This document shows, piece after piece, positions 23,797 to 32,800 of a stretch of 38,957 bases of DNA. The DNA comes from Sulfuritalea sp. (GTDB lineage: Bacteria; Pseudomonadota; Gammaproteobacteria; Burkholderiales; Rhodocyclaceae). The stretch is from contig JAUYSD010000318.1 in the NCBI GenBank assembly GCA_030696505.1, positions 1-38,957 of the forward strand, read 5' to 3'. Numbering within the stretch: the stretch's first letter is position 1; each line of letters opens with the position of its first letter. Position numbers and translations under genes: made by a program. Below the pieces are notes generated by a model. That model ran no database searches, had not been told where the DNA came from, and saw nothing but the letters and a program-made list of their open reading frames with translations.

Positions 23797-25548
23797 ATGG
23801 CAGAAATCACCGGCGGCGAAGTCATCGCACGCATGTTGCAGAAGGAAGGCGTCGAGAAGGTGTTCGGCATCATCGACGGCACCTATTTCGGTTTCTATTC
23901 GGCCTTGCACCGGATCGGCATCGAGATCGTCACGCCGCGCCACGAAACCTGCGCCGCACACATGGCCGGCACCTATGCGCGGCTGACCGGCAAGCTCGGC
24001 GTCTGCATGGCCAGCAACGGCCCCGGCGTCGCCAACCTGCTGCCCGGCCTGGTGGTCGAGCAGGCCGACGGCAACCGCGTGCTGGCGATCACCAGCGCGC
24101 GCCGGCCGACCATCATGTATCCCGACCGCGGCGGCAGCTACCAGTGCTTCGACCAGAGCGGCGTCATCGGCAAGATCGGCAAGTGGAGCTCGGCGGTATC
24201 GAGCTTCGACCGCGTGCCCGAGCTGGTGCGCAAGGCGCTGCGCAAGAGTTACGAGGGCCGGCCCGGCGTGGTGCATGTCGACGTGCCTGAAACCATCATG
24301 AACGGCAAATTCAAGGCCGACGTCAGTTACTGGGCGCCGCACCAGTACCGCAACGCCGTGCCGCCAGCGCCAACTTTCGAGCAAGTCAAGCAGGCGGCGG
24401 ATTGGCTGATCGCGGCGGGCGCGCCGATGATCCACGCCGGCAGCGGCATCATCCATGCCGGCGCCTATGACGCCTTGCGCCGCGTCGCCGAGTTGCTGCA
24501 TGCGCCGGTCACCACCAGCTGGGCCGCGCGCGGCATGCTGACCGAGGATTCGCCGCTGGCCATCACCATGCCGCACGTCAAGCTCAACCACCAGGTGCGC
24601 AACGATGCCGATGTCGTGCTGATCCTCGGCTCGCGCATCGGCGAAACCGACTGGTGGGGCAAGCCGCCCTACTGGCGCCATCCGTCGGAGCAGAAAACCA
24701 TCCAGGTCGACCTCGACGGCGACATGATCGGCGTGAACAAGCCGGCCGACCTCGGCATCGTCGCCGATGCCAAGCGCTTCCTCGAACTGCTGGGCGACGA
24801 ACTGGAAAAGCGTCAGGGCGAACTCAAGCTCGACAGCCGCCGCACCCGAGTCGCCGGTTACGCCAAAACCATGAAGGAAGAGCGCGCCGGCTGGGACAAG
24901 GCGCTGTCCGACATGGCGATCCCGATGCATCCGGCGCACATCGGCGCGGTCTGCAGAGAACTCTTCCCGGAAGATTCCGTGCTGGTCGCCGACGGCGGCA
25001 ATGCCACGATCTGGGCCATGTTCTATCACAAGGTCACGGTGCCCAACACCGTGATCTCGACCTTCAAGTTCGGCATGCTCGGCGCCGGCATGTCGCAGGC
25101 CGTGGCCGCCGCCATCGCGCGGCCGGGCAAGCCGGTCTGCTGCATCATCGGCGACGGCGCCATGGGTTTTCATTCGCAGGAAGTCGAAACGGCGGTGCGC
25201 AACAAGGCGCAGGTGATCTACATCGTGCTTGCTGACCGCCAGTGGGGGATGGTAAAGATGAACCAGCAGTTCATGCTGCGGCCGATCAAGACCATGATCT
25301 TCAAGCACCTCGATCCCGACGAGACCATCAAGGCCGACCTCGGCGAAATCAAGTTCGACAAGCTGGGTGAGAGCATGGGCGCCCACGGCGAGCGCGTCTC
25401 TGACCCGGCGCAATTGAAGCCGGCACTCGAACGTGCGCTGGCCAGCGGCGGCTGCGCCGTGATCCACGTCGATGTCGATCCGGTCAAGCACATGTGGGCG
25501 CCCGGTCTGATACATTTCAAGAAGATGCACGAAGAGCCGAAGGCGTGA
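23797..25548 (+). CDS. thiamine-diphosphate enzyme (acetolactate synthase-like)
   Basis: This 583-residue protein has the three-domain layout of the acetolactate synthase / benzoylformate decarboxylase superfamily. The PYR domain carries the catalytic glutamate in TPRHETCAAHMAGTYAR (about 50-65). The central domain follows, and the PP domain has the ThDP/Mg motif GDGAMGFHSQ with the downstream AD segment. Substrate is unknown; ligases, lyases and decarboxylases of 2-oxo or 2-hydroxyacyl compounds are all possible. It is not clearly the ilvB enzyme, since no ilvN small-subunit gene follows. The ATG at 23797 has AGGAGA upstream. It heads a cluster with a transporter and two dehydrogenases. A copy of the dispersed repeat encodes its AVPPAPT segment. 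Confidence 0.88.
   Translation: MAEITGGEVIARMLQKEGVEKVFGIIDGTYFGFYSALHRIGIEIVTPRHETCAAHMAGTYARLTGKLGVCMASNGPGVANLLPGLVVEQADGNRVLAITSARRPTIMYPDRGGSYQCFDQSGVIGKIGKWSSAVSSFDRVPELVRKALRKSYEGRPGVVHVDVPETIMNGKFKADVSYWAPHQYRNAVPPAPTFEQVKQAADWLIAAGAPMIHAGSGIIHAGAYDALRRVAELLHAPVTTSWAARGMLTEDSPLAITMPHVKLNHQVRNDADVVLILGSRIGETDWWGKPPYWRHPSEQKTIQVDLDGDMIGVNKPADLGIVADAKRFLELLGDELEKRQGELKLDSRRTRVAGYAKTMKEERAGWDKALSDMAIPMHPAHIGAVCRELFPEDSVLVADGGNATIWAMFYHKVTVPNTVISTFKFGMLGAGMSQAVAAAIARPGKPVCCIIGDGAMGFHSQEVETAVRNKAQVIYIVLADRQWGMVKMNQQFMLRPIKTMIFKHLDPDETIKADLGEIKFDKLGESMGAHGERVSDPAQLKPALERALASGGCAVIHVDVDPVKHMWAPGLIHFKKMHEEPKA
24356..24378 (-). repeat. dispersed repeat, copy 4 (inside the TPP enzyme gene)
   Basis: This is the same 23 bases as copy 1, on the opposite strand. 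It encodes AVPPAPTF in the linker between the PYR and central domains. Reading frame and strand differ from copy 1, so protein homology does not explain the identity. Confidence 0.65.
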
Positions 25549-25552
25549 TTTT

Positions 25553-25614
25553 CGTCATTCCGGCAAAGGCCGGAATCCAGTACGGCCTGGATTCCCGCGC
25601 GCGCGGGAATGACG
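25553..25614 (+). repeat. palindromic GTCATTCC-type intergenic repeat
   Basis: CGTCATTC at 25553-25560 is mirrored by GAATGACG at 25607-25614. Inside are two smaller hairpins (ATTCCGG/CCGGAAT and ATTCCCGC/GCGGGAAT) separated by GGAATCCAG and CTGGATTCC. This is the common proteobacterial REP-like GTCATTCC/GGAATGAC element, similar in pattern to neisserial dRS3. It lies between the TPP enzyme and transporter genes and may stabilise or attenuate the message. Confidence 0.75.
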
Positions 25615-25645
25615 GGCGGCAGCATATGCTTGCTACGGAGAGCCC

Positions 25646-26554
25646 ATGAACGAAATCGACCTCGTCCGCCTCAACTTCAACCCGCAATCCCTGTGGGCGC
25701 TCAACGCCATCATCGGCCTGGTGATGTTCGGCGTTGCGCTCGACCTCAAGCTGGCGGATTTCAAGGCGGTGCTGACCATGCCCAAACCGGTGATCATCGG
25801 CATGGCCGGGCAGTTCGTGCTGCTGCCCGCATTCACCTTCCTGCTGGTGCTGCTGATCAAGCCGGCACCCAGCATTGCGCTGGGCATGATGCTGGTCGCC
25901 GCCTGTCCGGGCGGCAACATTTCCAACTTCCTGACCCACTATGCCCGGGGCAACACCGCGCTGTCGATCACCATGACGGCGCTGTCTACTGCCGTGGCCA
26001 TCGTCATGACGCCGCTCAATCTCTCGCTCTGGGGCGGGCTGAATCCGGAGACGGCAAAGATCCTCAAGGAGGTGGCGCTCGATCCGCTGGAAATGCTGCT
26101 CGCGGTGTTCCTGCTGCTCGGCCTGCCGATGGCGGCGGGCATGTGGACCGGCTCGCGCTTCCCGCGCTTCGTCGAGCGCGCGCACAAGCCGGTAAAAATC
26201 TTTTCGCTTGCCGTCTTCGGCATCTTCGTGCTCGGCGCGCTGGCGGCCAACTGGCGCTACTTCCTCGACTACGTCGGTTTCGTCGTCTTCGCCGTGTTCT
26301 TGCACAACGGCACGGCACTGCTGACCGGCTACTACGCGGCGAAATTCAGCGGTCTGCCCGAGCGCGACCGGCGCGCGGTGTCGATCGAAGTCGGCATCCA
26401 GAATTCGGCGCTGGGCCTGATCCTGATATTCAACTTCTTTGACGGCCTCGGCGGCATGGCCATCGTCACGGCCTGGTGGGGCATCTGGCACATAGTGTCG
26501 GGGCTGACGGTGTCGACCATCTGGAGCAAGCGCGACCCGCAGGGCACGGCATGA
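25646..26554 (+). CDS. bile acid:sodium symporter (BASS) family transporter
   Basis: This 302-residue integral membrane protein has about nine to ten hydrophobic helices and the BASS/SBF-family patterns. ALDLKLADF and KPVIIGMAGQFVLLP near the N-terminus are followed by GMMLVAACPGGNISNFLT, the conserved CPGGxxSN crossover of the sodium-binding core, and then SIEVGIQNSALGLIL, the EVGIQNS-type second crossover. Members transport organic anions with sodium, and the substrate need not be bile acids. It lies 97 bases after the TPP enzyme gene and overlaps the next gene by four bases. The ATG at 25646 has GGAGAG upstream. Confidence 0.92.
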   Translation: MNEIDLVRLNFNPQSLWALNAIIGLVMFGVALDLKLADFKAVLTMPKPVIIGMAGQFVLLPAFTFLLVLLIKPAPSIALGMMLVAACPGGNISNFLTHYARGNTALSITMTALSTAVAIVMTPLNLSLWGGLNPETAKILKEVALDPLEMLLAVFLLLGLPMAAGMWTGSRFPRFVERAHKPVKIFSLAVFGIFVLGALAANWRYFLDYVGFVVFAVFLHNGTALLTGYYAAKFSGLPERDRRAVSIEVGIQNSALGLILIFNFFDGLGGMAIVTAWWGIWHIVSGLTVSTIWSKRDPQGTA

Positions 26555-27507
26555 GCCCAGCCTGCGTCCTCGTCACCGGCAGCGCCGGCTACCTCGGCAG
26601 CCAGGTAGTGGCCGCGCTGGCGGCGCGCAGCGACGTCAGTACCGTCGCGCTCGATGTACGCGTGCCGGCGCAGCGGCTCGAAGGCGTCAGTTACGAAGTC
26701 GCCGACATCCGCTCGCCCGAAGTCGACGCGATCGTCGCCCGCCATCGGCCGCAGGTCGTGGTGCATCTGGCGTCCATCGTCACGCCGGGCAAGGACAGCA
26801 ACCGCGAGTTCGAATACAGCGTCGATGTCGGCGGCACCCGCAACCTGCTCGAAGCCTGCCTGAGTCACCATGTGCAGCGTGTCATCGTCTCGTCCTCTGG
26901 CGCCGCCTACGGCTACCACGCCGACAATCCGCAATGGCTGGGCGAGTCTGACCCGCTGCGCGGCAACCAGAGCTTCGCCTATTCCTGGCACAAGCGCCGG
27001 GTCGAGGAAATGCTGGCCGAGTACCGCGTCAGCCAGCCGCAACTGCAACAGGTCGTCTTCCGCATCGGCACCATCCTCGGTGCCACGGTGCACAACCAGA
27101 TCACCGACCTGTTCGAGAAGCCGCGCTTGATCGCGATCCGCGGCGCCGACAGCCCCTTCGTCTTCATCCACGACCAGGACGTGGTCGGTGCCATCGTGCA
27201 AGGCGTCGACTCGAAGGTGACCGGAATATTCAACGTCGCTGGCGACGGCAAGCTGAGCATCCACGAAATCGCCGCGCGGCTAGGCAAGAAATGCGTGGTA
27301 TTCCCGCCCGGCATGCTGCAGGCGGCGCTGTGGCTGCTGAAGAAGCTGGGCCTGACCCAGTATGGGCCCGAGCAGATCGACTTCCTGCGCTACCGCCCGG
27401 TGCTCGACAACCGGAGGCTGAAGGAAGAGTTCGGCTACGTGCCCAAGCTCACCTCGGCAGAAGTCTTTGAACTGTGGCGCACCTCGCGCCAGCGCAAGGC
27501 CCCATGA
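26551..27507 (+). CDS. extended SDR: NAD-dependent epimerase/dehydratase-like
   Basis: This 318-residue extended short-chain dehydrogenase has the nucleotide loop GSAGYLGS at residues 10-17 and the catalytic YSWHK (YxxxK). VVVHLASIV and VSSSGAAYGY lie in between, as in the epimerase family. It probably acts on a nucleotide sugar, steroid or similar hydroxy compound; the substrate is unknown. The ATG at 26551 overlaps the transporter stop (ATGA), and its own TGA overlaps the ATG of the next gene, so translation of three genes is coupled. An upstream in-frame extension is the shadow of the transporter. Confidence 0.9.
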   Translation: MSPACVLVTGSAGYLGSQVVAALAARSDVSTVALDVRVPAQRLEGVSYEVADIRSPEVDAIVARHRPQVVVHLASIVTPGKDSNREFEYSVDVGGTRNLLEACLSHHVQRVIVSSSGAAYGYHADNPQWLGESDPLRGNQSFAYSWHKRRVEEMLAEYRVSQPQLQQVVFRIGTILGATVHNQITDLFEKPRLIAIRGADSPFVFIHDQDVVGAIVQGVDSKVTGIFNVAGDGKLSIHEIAARLGKKCVVFPPGMLQAALWLLKKLGLTQYGPEQIDFLRYRPVLDNRRLKEEFGYVPKLTSAEVFELWRTSRQRKAP

Positions 27508-28322
27508 CCCGCCGCGAATTGAAGAGCTGCGTGGTCCTGATCACCGGCGCCGCCGGCGGCCTAGGCACCGCGCTGTGCCAGCGCTATGCCGCCGCCGGCG
27601 CACGCATCGCCGCGCTGGATCTTGACGCCGGCAAACTCGACACTCTGGCAACGTCGCTGCGCGCCACCGGCGCCGAAGCGCTGGCCCTGCCCGGCGACAT
27701 CACCGACCCGATTGCCTGCAAGGCAGCGGTAGCCGCAACGCTGGCGCATTTTGGCGCGCTCGACGGCCTCATCAACAACGCAGGCATCAGCCATCGCAGC
27801 CTGCTCGCCGACACCGATCCCGGCGTGATCCGCCGTGTCATGGAGGTCAATTTCTTCGGTGCCGCCAATCTCACCCGGGCCGCGCTGGCGCAAATCGTGG
27901 CGCGGCAGGGCTTCATCGTCGCCATCTCCAGCGTCGCCGGCTTTTCGCCGCTGACCGGCCGCACCGGCTATGCCGCCAGCAAGCACGCGCTGCACGGCTT
28001 CTTCGACAGCCTGCGCAGCGAAGTCGAAAGCAGCGGCGTCGGCGTCACCCTCGTCTGTCCCTCCTTCATCCGTACCGGCATAGGCGCCGCCGCAACCGAC
28101 GGCAGCGGCGCGCCGGCGAGCAGCCCGCGCATCACCGTCGGCATCGAGTCCTCGCCCAAGGAAATCGCGCAGCGCATTTTCGATGCAGTAGCGGCAGGAC
28201 ACAAGCTGCTGCTGCCCGATGCCACTGCGCGCAAGGCCTGGTGGCTCAGCCGGCTGGCGCCGGGACTCTATGCCCGGATCATGAAGCGGCGAGTGGGCGG
28301 GGAGTTTTCGGGCTTGCCGTAA
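27504..28322 (+). CDS. classical short-chain dehydrogenase/reductase
   Basis: This 272-residue SDR has the cofactor loop TGAAGGLG (about 15-22), the NNAG strand (NNAGIS) and the catalytic YAASK, with an upstream serine in ISSVAGF. The C-terminal part, with WWLSRLAPGLYARIMKRR, resembles SDRs that act on larger hydrophobic alcohols such as steroids or long-chain ketones, but the substrate cannot be read. It overlaps the epimerase-like gene by four bases and ends the cluster of TPP enzyme, transporter, epimerase and dehydrogenase. Confidence 0.92.
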   Translation: MTRRELKSCVVLITGAAGGLGTALCQRYAAAGARIAALDLDAGKLDTLATSLRATGAEALALPGDITDPIACKAAVAATLAHFGALDGLINNAGISHRSLLADTDPGVIRRVMEVNFFGAANLTRAALAQIVARQGFIVAISSVAGFSPLTGRTGYAASKHALHGFFDSLRSEVESSGVGVTLVCPSFIRTGIGAAATDGSGAPASSPRITVGIESSPKEIAQRIFDAVAAGHKLLLPDATARKAWWLSRLAPGLYARIMKRRVGGEFSGLP

Positions 28323-28340
28323 TCCAGCTCGCGTCAGATG

Positions 28341-28440
28341 GTTCAGGAGTCGGCGCCGTGCCGCCAGCGCCAACTCTTCGTTCCAGTCCGCGCTCGATGC
28401 CACGCGCCGCGAACTGGCGCAGGTCTATCTGCGCGACCCG
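28341..28440 (+). pseudogene. decayed fragment of an AraC-family regulator
   Basis: From 28381 to 28440 one frame reads FQSALDATRRELAQVYLRDP, matching the helix-turn-helix segment of the intact AraC-type gene at 22628-23674. A 34-base stretch (28407-28440) differs from that gene at one position. GTTCAGGAGTCG at 28341 fits the codons preceding that segment, interrupted by copy 5 of the dispersed repeat. No start, no stop and no other domain remain, so this is a scrap of a duplicated regulator gene. Confidence 0.6.
28356..28375 (-). repeat. dispersed repeat, copy 5
   Basis: Twenty bases (on the minus strand AGTTGGCGCTGGCGGCAC followed by GG) are identical to copies 1 and 4. Here the repeat sits inside the AraC remnant, between codons for QES and SFQ-like residues, which looks like an insertion point. 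Confidence 0.6.
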
Positions 28441-28441
28441 C

Positions 28442-29515
28442 TCAGTCCGGCCGGAAGTCGAACTTCGCCTTGGTCGGTTGATTCTGGCCGACCCTGTGGA
28501 TCGCCGCCGTGATCTTGTACGGGTACTTCTCGGGCATCCTGAAGTAATTGCCGTAGCTGGTGGCGCGATTGAAGGAGATCGGATTGAGCCTCTTGGTCTG
28601 CTCGCCCATCACCGGATCATCGACGCTCAGCTCGATCCGCGCATCCTTGATCTCGCTGCCGGTCTCGCGGTCGAGCAGCGAAATATTGACGTGGTAATAC
28701 CCCTTGCCACTGGGTATCCCGCCGCCCATCGCTCCCTGCTTGTCCTCGGCCAGATGCTTGACCCGGATCGACTCCGCGGAGACGACGCCCAGATACACGT
28801 CCATGCCGGCGACGACCCGGTGGTTGCGGTCTTCGCCCGGGGCCCTGGCCACGGCAGGCACGCCGTTCGGCACGATGCCCTTGTTGAACATGTAGAGCGC
28901 CGCCACGCGGATTTCGGCATCGGTCAGATCGGCCATGCCGCCGCGCGGAGGCATCGCCCCATGCCCCTTGATTGCGGAACGGACCAGGAACTCAGTGCCG
29001 TGCGAGAAGCGGGGCGCCCAGGCCGCCAGATCGCCGATTTTCGGCGCGCCGTCGACGCCGCTGGCGTGACACTTGATGCACTGCGAGTTGACGATCTGTT
29101 CGCCGGAGCGCTCGCGAAACGCCGTCGCGACCGCCGCCGGTTCGGTCCAGTGGCCGCCGGACTGATTGACCATGTAGGTCACGGCGCGCTTGATGTCCAT
29201 GTCGCCCAGGCCCGGATTGCCGCCGTGCGGCGGCATTTTTCGCAGGCCCTGCAGCGCGTGTTGACTCAGACTCGTCAACCCTTGCGCGGCCCTCGGTTTC
29301 CAGGCCTGCGCATCGCCGATTTTCGGCGCGCCCTGCAGGCCCGCGGCATGGCAATTGGCGCAAACCGCATCCACCACCTGTTTGCCGCTCAAGCCCTTGT
29401 CCTCACCCATGGCCACGGCAGGAATCAGCAGGATCGCGGCCACGACGATTTTTGCCGACAACTTCTTCGAAATATGCAAATGCATGGATTTTTTGATTTT
29501 GACTGGATTGTTCAT
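28442..29515 (-). CDS. diheme cytochrome c with a beta-rich C-terminal domain
   Basis: This 357-residue exported protein has a signal peptide (hydrophobic core about 21-36) and two class I cytochrome c5-like domains. Heme sites are CANCH at 52-56 and CIKCH at 146-150. Probable axial methionines lie in MPPHGG and MPPRGG. The last 130 residues form a separate, likely beta-sandwich domain (GYYHVNISLLDRETGSEIKDARIEL), similar in pattern to P19/Tp34 or YtkA-like metal-binding periplasmic proteins; this is a guess from pattern. It is probably a periplasmic electron carrier. The ATG at 29515 has AAGGAGA eight bases upstream. An inverted repeat upstream could be an operator. Confidence 0.88.
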   Translation of the reverse strand: MNNPVKIKKSMHLHISKKLSAKIVVAAILLIPAVAMGEDKGLSGKQVVDAVCANCHAAGLQGAPKIGDAQAWKPRAAQGLTSLSQHALQGLRKMPPHGGNPGLGDMDIKRAVTYMVNQSGGHWTEPAAVATAFRERSGEQIVNSQCIKCHASGVDGAPKIGDLAAWAPRFSHGTEFLVRSAIKGHGAMPPRGGMADLTDAEIRVAALYMFNKGIVPNGVPAVARAPGEDRNHRVVAGMDVYLGVVSAESIRVKHLAEDKQGAMGGGIPSGKGYYHVNISLLDRETGSEIKDARIELSVDDPVMGEQTKRLNPISFNRATSYGNYFRMPEKYPYKITAAIHRVGQNQPTKAKFDFRPD

Positions 29516-29621
29516 CGCAGGTCTCCTTCCTCAACAAGCGGGAGCTTCAGGAGACACGTCGCGACGCATTGCGCGTCGCCAGCAAAACCTCACCACGGGC
29601 ACCTGGTCCCGCCTGCAAAAC

Positions 29622-29643
29622 CATACGGGTATATCCCCATATG
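29622..29643 (-). promoter_or_regulatory. inverted repeat upstream of the cytochrome gene
   Basis: CATACGGG and CCCCATATG flank a TATAT centre, an imperfect palindrome. Such CCC/GGG motifs around a TA-rich centre recall CsoR/CstR-type operators, though no such regulator is encoded here. It lies about 110 bases upstream of the ATG. Apart from this and the hairpin at 29756, nothing else was recognised in the 330-base gap 29516-29845. Confidence 0.35.
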
Positions 29644-29755
29644 CTTTTGATCATAGTACATGCCCGGGCAAGCCGAAATGCCGATCCACCGGCGCTGCGG
29701 ACAGGATCAAATCCGCTGATGCCGATCCGTGTTCACCGGACTACTCTCCCCCCAG

Positions 29756-29776
29756 CCCCCTCGCCAAGCGAGGGGG
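29756..29776. repeat. CCCCCTCGC/GCGAGGGGG hairpin
   Basis: A 9-bp perfect stem with a CAA loop, flanked by C-rich TCCCCCCAGC. It resembles intergenic hairpin repeats of betaproteobacteria. It follows the stop of the large GGDEF-EAL gene on the minus strand but lacks a T-run, so termination is uncertain. Confidence 0.4.
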
Positions 29777-29845
29777 TGACAATGGTTCGCCGCGGTGCGG
29801 CTCCGTGTGAAGACTGGCGCCACTTCGGGCGGCCGTGCGTGGCGC

Positions 29846-32800
29846 TTACGCGCCTGCGGGCTCCTGGGCAAAGCGCTCGAAGCCATCGATCGGCAGCGGC
29901 CGGCTGAAGAAATAGCCCTGATAGGCATTGCAGCCGGAACGGGCGAGGAAGTCGCGCTGCGCCGCCGTCTCGACGCCTTCCGCGATCACTGACAGGCCCA
30001 GGCTCTGGGCCAGGGCCACGACGGTTCGCGCAATCGCGGCATCGTTCGGGTCGGTGAGCACGTCGCGCACAAACGACTGGTCGATCTTCAACTGATCCAG
30101 CGGCAGGCGTTTCAGGTAGGACAGCGACGAGTAGCCGGTACCGAAGTCGTCGAGCGAGAAGCCCACGCCCGCGGCCTTCAGCGCGGCCATCTTGTCGATG
30201 ATCTCCTCGACGTTGTGCACCAGCAGGCTCTCGGTCAGTTCCAGCTTCAGGCGCAACGGATCGGCGCCGCTGTCTTTGAGCACCGCCAGCACCTGGCTGA
30301 CGAAATCGGGCCGGTTGATTTGATGCACGCTGACATTGACCGCAATCGTGAGCTGGGCCATTTCCGGCCGGATGGCCCATTTTGCCAATTGGCTGCAGGC
30401 CGTTTCCAGTACCCATTGCCCCAGGGGCAGGATCAGCCCGGTTTCCTCGGCCAGCGGAATGAACTCGGCTGGCGAGACCAGTCCGCGTTCCGGATGCTGC
30501 CAGCGCACCAGGACTTCGGCACCCGTGACGCGGCCCTGGCTGCCCACCTGGGCCTGGTAGTGGAGCACGAACTGCTTGCCGTCGATGGCCCGCCGCAGGC
30601 CTTCCTCCAGCGCCGCGCGCTCCTTGACGACGGACTCCATGGCCGGATCGAAGAAGCGGAAAGTGTTGCGCCCGCTTTCCTTGGCCTTGTACATGGCCAG
30701 GTCGGCCTGTTTCATCAAGTCGTCGATGCTGGGGTGCCGGGTCCCGAACAGGGTGACGCCGATGCTGGCCGTGCTCTGGAAAGCCACCGTGTTGAGTTGA
30801 TACTTGCGGTTGAGCGAGGTGAGTATCTTTTCCGCGACCGATTCGATGCCGGTGGCGGCTTCGCTCTCGTTGGTGCTCAGGTTGGCCAGCATCACCACGA
30901 ATTCATCGCCGCCGAGCCGGGCCACGGTGTCGCCGGTGCGCACGCACATGCAGAGGCGCTGCGCCACCTGCTTCAGCAGCAAGTCGCCCATGTCATGGCC
31001 GAGCGTGTCGTTGAGCTTCTTGAAATTGTCGAGGTCGATGAACAGCAGCGCACCGTGGCTGTTGTTGCGGGCGCTGGCGGACAAGGCCTGCTTCAGCCGA
31101 TCCAGCAGCAGCGTGCGGTTGGGCAGACCCGTCAACTGGTCGAAGAAGGCCAGTTCCTCGATTTTCTCTTCCGCCTTCTTGCGTTCCGTGATGTCGTGGT
31201 GCATGCCGATGTAATGCGTCACCGCGCCGTTGTCGCCCTTCACCGCCGAAATGGTCAGCCATTTCGGGTAGATCTCGCCATTCTTGCGCCGGTCCCAGAT
31301 TTCTCCCTGCCAGCCGCCGCTGCGGTCGATGGTCTGCCACATGTCGCGATAGAACTCCCGGTCGTGACGGCCCGACTTGAGCAGGCGCGGCGTCTGGCCC
31401 ACCAGCTCGTCGGGCGCATAACCCGTGCTTTCGGAAAACGCCCGATTGACCCTCAGGATCACACCATCGGCGTCGGTGACCACCATGCCTTCCTGCGATT
31501 CGAAGGCGGCAGCGGCGATGCGCAGGTCGGCCTCGGCCCGCTTGCGCTCGGTGACGTCGCGGGTGACGGCCAGTTGCACCAGCTCGCCGTTGTCCAGCAT
31601 CGGCACGGCGTGGGTTTCCAGCCAGCGGCGGCCACCCTTGAGGCCCTGCACTTCGAACATCATCTGCACCGATTCGCCGCCGAGCACCCGCCGGTGCAGG
31701 TCTTCGAAGGCCGCGCGGTATTCGGGGGTGATGACCGAAAATATCGAACGTCCGACCACCTGCTGCAGCGAGTCGGCCTCGATCATCGCCAGCCCGGCCG
31801 GATTCATCTGCTTCAGTCGCCCGGCCGCATCGACGATCTTGATGCATTCCGGCTCGGTTTCGATGATCGCCCGCAGGCGCAATTCGCTCTCCTTCAATGC
31901 TGTCTCGCGCTGCCCCAGGGTGACCAGCAGGTGATTGAAGCCGCCGATCAGTTCGCCGATTTCGTCCTGGCGGACAATCGGCAGGGCTTGCGGCGGTTGG
32001 CCTGAGCGCGATTGGGTGGTCAACGCCTGCGCCGCATCGAGCAGCGGCGAAAGTTCCCGGCGCAACATCCACCAGGTCAGGCCGCCCGCCAGCAGGGACA
32101 GGAACAGCGTGGCGAACAGCATGCGCCGCTGCAGCTCGTTGATCGAGGCAAAGGCTTCCGCCGTCGACAGAATCACGGAGGTATACCAGCCGGCGATGGG
32201 GACTTGCTTGATCGACACCAGCACCTCCAGCCCATGCGGATTGACGACCACCGCCGAACCTTCGTAGCCCTCCATGAAACGATCGATCCACGGATTGATG
32301 CCATGGGCCGGGAGCACTTCCATGATGCGGGATTTGTCGAAGGCGGCAACGATGGTGCGTGTCTTCGGCGTGATCAGGAATGCCCCGCCGGACTTGCCAT
32401 AGCTGCTGTCGGCAATCTGGCTCAGGAAATTGGGCAGGCCGAGATTGATCTCTCCCGCCAGTGCCCCGATTATTTCGCCCTGGGTGTTGCGTATAGGCAC
32501 GGCCATGTCGAAAACCGGCTGTTGCGCCCGCTTGCCGATGAGGGGCTGGCCGATTATGGATTTCCCCGCTGTCAGGGTTTCGCTCAGGTAGGCCGGGTCG
32601 CGAAAATCGATGCCGATCCGTTGCGCCGAGGCCGGCACTTCGGCAATCGCCATACCGCCCGAATTGATCGCGAATACGCCGCCGTTGAACAGGATTTCAA
32701 AAACCGGCTGCTGCGCCAGGCGCGACTGCAGGGCGGCGGGATCGTTCATCATGGCCGGGTTGATGCCGGCGGCAACGCTGGTCAGCACCTGCAGCCTCAG

